Source: Byssochlamys sp. IMV 00236
Lineage: Eukaryota > Ascomycota > Eurotiomycetes > Eurotiales > Thermoascaceae
Assembly: GCA_001931875.2 (NCBI GenBank)
Contig: MSJH02000839.1
Location: forward strand, 57,912-121,911
Direction of reading: 5' to 3'
DNA: 64,000 nt
This document shows positions 53,101 through 62,781 of this stretch, in pieces. The notes under the pieces were generated by a model that was given only the letters and a program-made list of their open reading frames with translations, was not told the origin of the DNA and did not search any database. Every line of letters starts with the position of its first letter. The stretch's first letter is position 1. Position numbers and translations under genes: made by a program.

Positions 53101-54516
53101 ATAATAAATAATAAGATTAACTATAATTATATTTTAGGATAGCCTTTTAAGTATTAAATATATTTATAATATATTATTCTATTAGATAGGATAATAGAGA
53201 GTATAATTTATTCTATAAATTAAAAAAATTAAGCTATTATTTAGATATTTTTAATAAATAATCTAAGAAATAAGTTAAAAGAAGAGATATTATATAATTT
53301 ATTATCCTAAGTATAAAAATTATTAAACTAAAGTTAGAAAAAAATAATAGATATTAGACTAAGAATAAAAAAGGCCTATAAGAATTATATTTAATAAATA
53401 ATATTAGCTTTAAAATAAGTAAAAAAATTAAAAATAAAAGGGTAGGGATATTTAAACCTATTAAATTAAATAAAAGAATTAAAAGATTATAGGGGTATAG
53501 ATTATTTAGAAGGTATAACCTTTTTATTATAAAAATAAAATATTTTATTAATATATAGTATAAGAAGAAATATAAAAAGATTTATCTAATAAATATATTA
53601 AATAAACTTATAATAGCTTTAGGGGGATTATTAAAATAAAAAGAAGTTATTAAAAAATATTATTATAAGAACCTTTAAAAAAGTATAAAAAAAATATATA
53701 GAGAATTTGCTAAATATATTTAGCTAAAAATATTAGATATTAAGAAAAGAATAAGATTAACACTAGACTATCTGAAAAACCTTATTATAGGTAATAATTT
53801 ATAGCTAAAAAAAAAACTATTAATAGAGATATTTTTTACTTAAAAAATAATCTTTATCTAAATCTTTAAAGAGATTAGATAAATATATTTAAAAATTGCA
53901 CCTCTAATTATTATTTAGACTATAGATTATAAACTATAGTAAGTAAAAAGCTTTTTAATATTAAAGGCACTCTATAATATAATATAAGAAATAATAAAAG
54001 AGAAGATAAATATAGAGATTCTTAAATATAGTTAAAGACCCTATTAAAATCTATAATTCCTAATAAAAAAAAATAATAAATATTAGCTAATTAATATAGC
54101 TATAAAAGTAAATTAAATAATAATATAAGATATTAATCTGCTCCTTTTAGCTAATAAATTTTTAGAAAAGTTTAGTAAAATACTAGTATTAATATTTATA
54201 AACTTATTCTCTAAGTATAATTAATTAAAGTTAGCTAAAGAATTATAGGACTTAATAGCTTTCTATATATTAGAGATTAATTTAGTTTATTAAGCTAAAC
54301 TATTCTAAAAATAAATAAATATAATATAAGAGTTTATATAAGAAGTTATATAAATACTAATAGATAATATTCTTAATATCTATAATATATTTCTAGATAA
54401 TATACTAATATAAGAATTTAAGACTAATTATAAGGGAGAAGAGATATTATTAAAAATTAAAAAGTTTATATTTAAATATATCTAGAATATTAATAAGATA
54501 TTATATAATTTTAAAC

Positions 54517-55036
54517 CGGGATGTAGCTCAGCCCAGCCGGGGACGAGCTCAGCCCACCCTAAAAGCTCATACCACCCAAGTATTTGGGATCTCGGCGCAC
54601 CCCAAGAAACTTTGATTTTTCCTAGCCTATTTAGGCATAGTAGAAATATATAAAAAATATTATAAAATAATTTATATTTTAGTCTACATTATATATTAAA
54701 ATTAGGATTTTAGGATTTTAGTTGGGTACGCTAGGGCAAGAGTTAGTAAATTACACATAGAAATTCGAAAATTACAAATCTTTCTTGGTTTTTTAATTCT
54801 TAAAAATCGATTTTTAGATATTTAATTTTTCTTTTTTTATATATATAAGATATAGGTTATAACCTATATAAATATGTAATTTCGAGTGAAATATCTTTAG
54901 GTTTCGACTTTTAATAAATTTTTGAAGTTTTTAGTTTAAAAGCTCGGCCCACTTAAAAAATGGTAAAAATACTCGGGTAGGCTGAGCTTCTAGGGTGGGC
55001 TGAGCTCGCCCCCGGCTGGGCCGAGGTGTAGGCCCA
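54517..55036. mobile_element. 520-bp non-autonomous hAT-like element (MITE), not visibly RIP-mutated
   Basis: Inserted in the RT of X3 with a perfect 8-bp duplication TTTTAAAC at 54509-54516 and 55037-55044; X1 has the single site (GTTTAAAA on its strand) at 22753-22760. It has long imperfect inverted repeats of about 70 bp: left CGGGATGTAGCTCAGCCCAG, right (reverse complement) TGGGCCTACACCTCGGCCCA, both continuing into GCCGGGG and CGAGCTCAGCCCACCCTA. The ends match those of the 6.8-kb element at 30253, so both probably use the same kind of transposase. There is no coding frame. It keeps CpG, CpA and GC-rich words (CGGCGCACCCC, CGCCCCCGGCTGGG) that are gone from its host, so it came after RIP or escaped it. 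Confidence 0.9.
54850..54869. repeat. 20-bp perfect palindrome inside the 520-bp element
   Basis: ATATAGGTTATAACCTATAT equals its own reverse complement. It is off-centre in the element. Possibly a protein-binding site or a cruciform-prone spot; no function is shown. Confidence 0.8.
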
Positions 55037-56049
55037 TTTTAAACTTATAGGTTTAATCATTATTAGAGAGAAATTATAATTTATAATATTAAGAATTAAA
55101 GTAATAAGCTATATATATAATATTAAAAAAAGATATCTTAAATTAATTAAGATAATTAAAATCTTAAAATAGCTATCTTATTAGAACTTATAAAAAATAA
55201 AAAAATTTTTAAGGATTATAGCCTATTACTAGATATAAATTAAAAGATATATTATTAAAGCTAAGCTAATATATTTAATATTAAGAAAGAGATAAGACTT
55301 TCTTTAAAGGCCAGAATAATAAAAAATAATAAATATTTTAAAAATAGCCTTAATAATAATATTAGCACTTAAGCTAATTAATTATAAAGAAAAAAATATA
55401 ATTATTATTAATACTAATACTAATAATAATAAATAAAAGGCTTAATTTATTTAAGAAAAAAAAAAGTCTAATAAAAGATATCTAGCTAGATATAAAAATA
55501 AAATATAGATATAAATAGAGAAATAATATAATAAAGAAAAGCTAAAGTATAAAGCAATACTAAAGGCACTTTATAAATTCTAAGTATACTTATATAATAT
55601 ATATTTTTAATTAAAGATAGATATAAAAACTCTAATAATATAATTAAATAAAATAGCTATAAACCTCTTTAAATTAATAATTATTTAGTAAATTACTTAG
55701 ATTTAGCTATTTAACTTTAATATTATCTATATATTAGAGAAAAAGAACTTAATTATAAATAAATTATCTTAAAAGCTAGTAATAAAGCAAGACTTAAAAG
55801 AGGTAAAAGATAATAATATAAAAGAATTCTTAGATTTATAGTTTTATATAATCTATTATACTAGTATATAAGAGATAGAATTAAATAATATTTCTTAGTT
55901 AATACTTATATTATATTAATTAAAAAAGTCTTTACTAATTATAGAATAGTTATAAATTATAATAAAATTAAATAATATAAATAAAGGATAATATATTAAG
56001 TTTAAAAAAAAGGCCTTAAAGTATATAGTCTAAGATAATATATTTTTCT

Positions 56050-56800
56050 AGAGAGTATAATAAAATTAACCTTATTATATAATTATTAATAATAAAAAGA
56101 AATAAAAAAAATTCTTATAGCCCTTTATAAAGAGTATAAATATTATAAGTATAAAGTAACTTATTAAAAGATAGCTAATTAATATTAATAAAAAGGCCTA
56201 TATAAGTATATTATTAGATAGGTAAAGATATATAATAAATATTAGAAAATAGATAAAAAATATATAGAAGAAGCTTTATAATTAATATTTATTTTATTAA
56301 AGAAATTAAAGCTATATCTAGATATTTATAAGATTATATTGCTTAATAAGAGAAAGACTTATATTATTATACTTTAAGATAATTTTAATTAGATTAAATA
56401 TAAAGCCCTTAGCAGCCCTATTTTAAAAGCTATTATTAAATTTTTATAAGAAGATTAGATTTATTATTAAAAAATAATAGAGACTTTTATTAATAATAAA
56501 AGATTAAAGAATAAAGCTATAATTAATATATTAGTATAGAAATATAAGATTAACTATATTAAAATCTTATTATATAATTTATAAGTAAATAAAGCAGTTA
56601 AAATTATATATAAATTCTTTATATATAATATTAAAAAACTTATAAAAGGAATAAAAATAAATTAAATAAACTATTTACTAGCAGTAATTTAAATAGATAA
56701 GAATATAATTAAGACCTTTATAGGCTTAATACTATTTAAAATAATTATAAGATATAATACTATATTATTAATTAAACTAAAAATACTTATTTAAAAGATT
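56050..56800 (+). pseudogene. X3 integrase relic
   Basis: Plus-strand text NKAIINILV, KYKINYIKILLYNL and NKAVKIIYKFFIYNIKKLIK corresponds to the integrase segment with N-K-G, Y-N-P-Q-A-N-G and V-E-x-x-H around the catalytic Glu, in the usual place downstream of RT and RNase H. IDKNIIKTFIGL and LPIKL-like text follow. It is dead. Confidence 0.75.
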
Positions 56801-57479
56801 TTAATATAAGATAAAATTAGGATTATAAAAGATCTTCTACTCCTTTATATATAATAAATAGAGCTTTAAGATTAAAATATAAAAGAGGCCTAACTTTATA
56901 TCTAATATATAAAAGAAACTAATAAAGAAGTCTTTAATAATAAGAAATAGTTTTATAAAGAATAACTAATAAAAAGATAGCTTATTCTACTTTATAATAT
57001 AAAGCTTAAAATATTTTATTCTATAAAACTAATATATTATTAGTTTAAATTATATAAGATTAAAAAAGTCCTTAAGAAAGAATTCTATAAGCTTAAAAAG
57101 TTAGATAATATATTTTTTAAGAACTTAATTTATAAGAATTACTTAAAAAGCTATTATTTATAAAAGGACTAAAATAAAATACTAACTGTAAAAAATAATA
57201 TAATATTTAAGTAAGAAAATCAGTAATTAAATAATAATAATAATAATATAGACTAAATACTATCTAGATTAAAATATATAATTATAGTTCTAGTACTCTC
57301 CTTCTAAAAATATTAGCTTAAAAAAAGAGAAGTAAAAAATTAGCAATAAAGTAAAATAAGGAGCTAGTTTAAAAAAAAAAAAATAAAAGAATAATAATAA
57401 AATAAGTACTAGTGCTATAATAAGAAGAGAAAGAGAATAAACTTAAGATAAGGGCATCTTTTTTAGGGGAGAGAAAAGA

Positions 57480-60400
57480 TTTAAAAATACCTAATAATAA
57501 TTAAGAAAGAAGAAAAAGAGAGATAATTAAAAAACATATAATATTAGCTTAAATATCTTAAAAAAGTCTATAAATAAAGCTAAAAATAAAAAATATTAAA
57601 TAAAGAATATAAATAATAAATAAAAAATCCTTATCTTATTATAAAAACCTTATTTTTTATATTATATAATATTATAATAGAAGTAACTAAAGACTAAATT
57701 AAGCTAAACTTAACCTTATCTTATCTTTTAAATATATCTTTTTATTTAGAAATTATTTTAAAGAATTACTTTATAAAGATATATATTAAAAATAGAAGAA
57801 AATATATTAAAAATATAAAATATTATTTATTAGGATAAAGCTTTTTAACTTAAAATATATATATATATTATAGTTAGCAAAATTTGTAAGCTTATAAAAA
57901 AGATAATAAATAAGGCTAATAATAAAAAAGAGAAAATTTAGTTTATAAGCAATATAATAATAATTATTTTAAATTTTTAAAATAGATATAATAAAGCAGC
58001 TAATAATTTTTATAATTTCTTAAATTAATAAGAGCTATTAAAAAAAGTAAGAAAGAAAAAAATATTAGCTATTAATAAACTAAAAAAATTAAAAATATAA
58101 GTAAAAAAGAACTATAAATATATTAATAAAGATTATTATAAAGCTATAGAGAAATAAGGCTAAAAGATTATAGACTAAGTCTTATTAATTATTAGAAAAT
58201 TATATTAGACTTTAATAGCTATAAAAGAATTAGCTTTTAATATTAGAGACTAAAGAATAATAGCTATATATTTAATAAAAGCATAGATTAATAGACTTTA
58301 TAATATTAAAAAATAAGGAATATTAATTAAAAAGAGCCTTTAACTAATTAATATTAGAAAGGTAAAAAATATCTTAAGAAAAGCCCTTAATAAAGAAGGA
58401 CTAATTTTTTAAAAACCTATTAATAAAAAGTTATAAAAGATTAAAATAAGAATAGAGAAAAATAATCTTCTAAAAGAGATTATAAGAGAAAAAGAAAGAT
58501 ATTAAATAAAAGATTTAGATAAAAACTTATTAATAAATCTAATATTAGATAAAGGAGAAAAAAATATATATATAAAAAAAAAAAAAGAGAAAAAAAGGAT
58601 TAAAAATCTTAAGAAGCTAAAAGGAGAAAAGAAACTTAAGATTTAAAATAAAGAGAAATAGCTAGAAAAAAGATATAAATATAAGATTAATATATCTATA
58701 TTAATAGAAAAGGCTATTATTAATCTAAAAGATAAAAAATACTAAAATTTTTAAAGAAAGAAAGGATTAAACCTATTACTATATACTAAGTTTATATTAA
58801 AAAAATATAAAATATAATAAAACTAAAGAGTACAGAAAATAATATCTTTAAAAAAAAATTAAAAATACTTATAAATAATAATAATAATCTTAAATCCTAG
58901 AATATTAATATAAACTATTAAAAATAGTTTTAATAGAAATAGAGATTTAATACTAATCTTAAAGATTATTACTGCTTAGATAAGGGGGAAATTAAAATAT
59001 AATCTTAGCTAAATAGATTAAATATAAGTGCTAAGAAGGTTAGAGAAGTCTTATAGTAAATTAATTTTAAGAAGATTAACTTAATCTATAAGCCTTATAT
59101 ATAATTATTAGCCAATATAATTAGCATAAAAGAGAATATATCTATAAAAAAAGCTAGAGAAGTATTAAAAATAGTTAGAAATATAAAGCTAGCAGTAATA
59201 AAGTAATAGAAGAAAGGACTATTTAAAATAATAATCTATTTTTATAAAAATTTATTTAAAAAAACTAAATAGTTTATAAGTAAAATCTTTAAAAATAAAT
59301 AAATAATAAAACCTCCTAGTAGAGCCTTAAAAACTAATATAAAAACCTCCTTTTCTATAATAAACCTAAAAGACCCCTTTATTAAGAAAAAAACTAAGTA
59401 CTTAAAAGATATATAAAATACTAGAATTATATAGTTTAAAGATAATATAAAGGCTAAGCAGATATTAAGTATACCTAATAATAGCTAGGTTAAAAAAAGA
59501 ATAAAAAATCTTATTCTAAGAAATTTTAAAAGTATAGAAGATAAAAATAATATAAAAATTAAAAAATTATTATTTAAAGACCTTCTCTTTAAAAAATCCC
59601 TAATATTAGAGATAGTTTAACTATTTAAAGATCTTAAATTAATTAATATAAATACTTCTAATAATATACTTAATAGCTTATATTATAAAGCCTAAGATAA
59701 TCTATATAAGGCTAAAAAATATCTTAAATCTAAGTATAGGAATAAAAAATATTTTAACCTAAATAAAGAAGACTTTAGTCTTTACCTTAAATAAGATATA
59801 AGACTAATATATCTAATTAAATATTATAATAAGGGAGGATTTTAATTATTAAGAAATAAATAGGGTTTTTTAAATTATATTTTTTAAAAAGAAACTAATA
59901 AAAAGAATATTATAATATACTATTATAAAAATAAAAACAGCCTTTTATTATAAGAAAAAGAATAAAAAATTAATAGGGCTTAAAAACTTATTTAGAAGTA
60001 TTCTCTAAAAGATTATTATATAAAATATCTAAATCTATTTAATCTAGTTAATGCTATATAATTATAATAAATATAGGCTATAGGTTTAATATCTTAGGGA
60101 ATATAAGCTAAGAGTATTAAATATAGAAACTACTATCTTTAAGAAAGAAATAGGCTAAAGCTTTATAATCCTAGGGATTAAATTAATTATTAAAAATAAA
60201 TCTAAAAAAACTATAGGCCTAAGAGATATTATATTTAGATAGGGAGAAGTAACCTTTATTAATAATCTATATTAGCTAATATTAGAGAATTAAGGAATAG
60301 ATCTTAATAATATTTATTATTTTAATTATAGGGAGTAAGATAAAATAAAATCTAATTAAAGAAGATCTAGGCCTTTTAATATTTAGGTAAATAAAGTTAT

Positions 60401-60680
60401 AGCTATAGATAAAGCAATATTTAATTAGTTAAACTAAGATTATTTAAAAGTTAAAGCAGAGCTATACTTTATATTAAAATAAGATATATTATTAATTTAA
60501 GATTATTTATAAAGGAAAAGAACTTAGCTTTATAAATTAAAGATTTTAAGATATATATAATATTAGAAACTAAAATATTCCTGTTTTAAGAATAATTTAT
60601 AATATTAAAAGAAAGAGATAATATAGACTATAATAACTAAAAAAGGTAAATAGAGGCATTTATTCTTAGAAGAGAAGAGG
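57480..60680 (+). pseudogene. X-family 3' open-frame relic of unknown function
   Basis: I do not recognise this protein. Between integrase and the 3' LTR, X carries about 3.2 kb that still reads as coding. From about 58,000 to 59,120 one plus-strand frame is continuous if TAA/TAG are read as former Gln, with no frameshift. It gives a lysine- and glutamine-rich, probably helical protein (for example KKNYKYINKDYYKAIEK, IRKLYQTLIAIKELAFNIRD, then a very basic KKKKEKKRIKNLKKLKGEKK). A further frame near 59,580-60,150 reads LFKKSLILEIVQLFKDLK and QEKEQKINRAQKLIQKY. The same DNA is present, inverted, in X1 (17.1-20.4 kb) and X2. Candidates: a late additional ORF of the retroelement, or a captured host gene. 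Confidence 0.5.
60668..60680 (+). other. Polypurine tract of X3
   Basis: A thirteen-base all-purine run, AGAAGAGAAGAGG, ends three bases before the 3' LTR: the plus-strand primer site expected for an LTR retroelement reading left to right. Confidence 0.7.
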
Positions 60681-60683
60681 CTA

Positions 60684-61012
60684 TATAATAAAAAAGATTA
60701 GTATAAAGAATATAATTAATTAAGAGATTATATGCTTTTATTTAAAGTCTTTAAAAGGTCTATAAGTAAAGCAAGAGAAGAGGAAAATAATACCCTTTTA
60801 GTTATTTAGAAAGAAATAATTAGCTTTTTCTTTCTATTATTATTTAGTATTAGTTTAACATTAGATTATTATTAGTTTACTATATTAATTTATAGCTAAA
60901 GCTTCTTCTCTAGCTCTACTCTAAGCTCTAAAGCTAAATATCCTTCTCTTTTTTCTTAATACTTACTTGCTTAAAGACTCTATACTAAGTCTTAATACAT
61001 CTTCTTACAACA
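60684..61012 (+). repeat. X3 3' LTR
   Basis: 329 bp, the same length as the 5' LTR. It ends AATACATCTTCTTACAACA and is followed by ATAG. Confidence 0.87.
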
Positions 61013-62438
61013 ATAGAAATTATATAAGTTTAAAGATATTTTAAATTCTTTAGTTAGGTTAAATTCTAAAGGCGCTCTAACTTATATATTTATGCTAGTA
61101 TTAGGCATATTACTATTAGGCCTCCCTATATATTATATATTATATAGTTTTAATTTTTTAAACTCTTTTATTAATTAATTAATTTATAACTGCTCTATTA
61201 ACTTTACTTTAGTGCTTTATTATTTAGTCTTATTCTTATTCTTATCTAAGTAAGTTCTATTAGATTTAATAAGAAATTATATATTATCTTTTTTAATTAT
61301 TTTTTCCTTTATTAAAGCTGCTATATCTTAATCTTTTTTTAGTTTATTATTATTAAGATAGCAAAAAGTTTTAATTATTTTTATCTTATCTACTATCTTT
61401 TTATAGAAATTAATATATTTAATAGTAGATAAAATATAATAGTCTATATTTAATTCTTAAATTATCTATTGTTTAAGCTTTTTTAAAAGTTCTTAAAGAT
61501 ATTAAACTTCTTATAAATATTAGCTTAACTTATTTAAAGTTACTAGCGCTTCTAATATAGCTTAATATTCTTAATTATACTCTCTTAAGTTCTTAGAGCT
61601 ATTATATTTTATATTTTTAAACCTTTCTAGCTATTAGATATTATATTTCTTTTAGTATTTATTATAATAAATATACTCTTATTTAATTACTTCTACTAGT
61701 TTTAAGTAGTTCTTCTTTTTATATTTAAGTTAAGTATTTATTTATAATAATACTAATAGGCTATAATAATCTATAAATTATTTAATTTTTTTCTCTTCTA
61801 GAAGTTAATTTGCCTTATATAATTTTTTAAAAAGCCTTAAATAATAAATAATATTATCCCCTTTAAAATATAGTATCCTAAGATTTTTAGGTATTAATAT
61901 TTATAGAGCTAATATAATCTAGATTAGCTGCATTATTAGTAGTCTTATATTTTTAAATATTTAAGCTATCTATATCTCTAGACTTAGTAATATTAAGAAG
62001 CTAAAAATTTTTCTATTTTAACTAATACTAAAAAGATTAGTACTTTTTTTTATATTTTTTTAAAAAAATAGTAATAAAAATAATAATAAGAAATTCTTCT
62101 ATTTTTTAATAAATAGTTCTTATTTAATAATTTTTTATTTTTTCTAAATTTTTACTTTTCTTTTATATTTATTAAGCTCTTTCTTATATTTAATAGTCTT
62201 TCCTTTCTCTTATTATTAATATATATTTTTGCCCTATATTATATTTATTATCTTTATTAATTTAAAAGATATATTTATTTTTTTTTATTTATAGTAGTAA
62301 TCTTCTTTAGCTATTTTATTTATTTTTTTATTATTTTTTACTCTTTTTCTTAGCTTTAGCCTTAATCTTAGCTTTTAATTCTTCTTTTTTTCTTATTTCT
62401 ATTTAATATTTTAATATCCCCTATATTTAGCTCTAATT

Positions 62439-62777
62439 TATTATAGGAAGATATATTAAAACTTAATATAAAGTCTTTAAACAAGTAGGTATTAAGAAGA
62501 AAGAGAAGGGTATTTAGCTTTAGAGCTTAAAGTAAAGCTAGAGAAAAAGCTTTAGCTATAGACTAATATAATAAACTAATAATAATCTAATGCTAAATTA
62601 ATACTAAATAATAATAAAAAGGAAAGCTAATTATTTTATTCTAAATAATTAAAAGAGTATTATCTCCTTATTATTCTCCTCCTCTTCTACTTTACTTATA
62701 GACTTTTTAAAGACTTTAAGTAAAAGTATATAATCTCTTAACTAATTATATTCTTTATACTAATTCTCCCTACTATA
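62439..62777 (-). repeat. X1 LTR (right, 5' LTR of the minus-strand element)
   Basis: 339 bp, the same length as the left LTR. It ends CCCTACTATA and is followed by ATAG, the right copy of the target duplication. Confidence 0.85.
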
Positions 62778-62781
62778 ATAG

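Larger units (their letters stand above)
53850..55400 (+). pseudogene. X3 reverse transcriptase relic, interrupted by the 520-bp element
   Basis: The frame reads NIEILKYSQRPYQNLQFLIK, then KYQLINIAIKVN, then (at about 54,129) DINLLLLANKFLEKF and FINLFSKYN, then NIFLDNILI at about 54,390-54,415 (the D-D box with the second Asp changed to Asn). EFKTNYKGEE follows. This order matches a fungal Ty3/gypsy RT subgroup (R-D-A-N-L-P-P, D-D-I-G-V-K-G-P). The 520-bp transposon sits at 54517-55036 just after the D-D box, and RT sequence resumes at 55045. Confidence 0.82.
50239..61012 (+). mobile_element. X3: inverted full-length Ty3/gypsy element of the X family, nested in X1
   Basis: LTRs of 329 bp each at 50239-50567 and 60684-61012; 4-bp duplication ATAG at 50235-50238 and 61013-61016. 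The total is 10,774 bp including the 520-bp insert. It codes left to right: a gag-like region (about 50,640-52,600), protease (about 52,900), RT (about 53,850-55,400), integrase (about 56,050-56,800), then about 3.3 kb of further coding-like sequence. A purine tract AGAAGAGAAGAGG (60668-60680) precedes the 3' LTR, supporting plus orientation. All domains carry RIP stops. Its right LTR end (ACATCTTCTTACAACA) is the least mutated X terminus in the window and shows the canonical TG..CA end. Confidence 0.9.
16763..62777 (-). mobile_element. X1: outer Ty3/gypsy LTR retrotransposon, split by X2 and X3
   Basis: Outer copy of the X family. LTRs of 339 bp lie at 16763-17101 and 62439-62777; the flanks are ATAA (16759-16762) and ATAG (62778-62781), a 4-bp duplication differing by one G-to-A. 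Its internal sequence is in three pieces: 17102-24653, 49606-50238 and 61013-62438. Joined they equal the internal part of X2 and X3, which proves that X2 and X3 are insertions. Coding runs right to left on the minus strand: the integrase remnant is near 20,900-21,260 and RT near 22,700-23,450 (for example INLPPLANKFLEKF at about 23,100-23,140). A pyrimidine tract at about 17105-17118 is the polypurine tract of the minus strand next to the 3' LTR. It holds the empty sites for the hAT-like element (CATTAGTA, 22379-22386), for the 520-bp element (GTTTAAAA, 22753-22760) and for Y (ATTAT near 61641). Confidence 0.85.

Noticed and set aside
54517..55036. Functional RNA gene or promoter island because of its high GC against the background
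   Set aside because: The inverted ends, 8-bp duplication and the empty sister site show it is a transposon; composition alone needs no other explanation.
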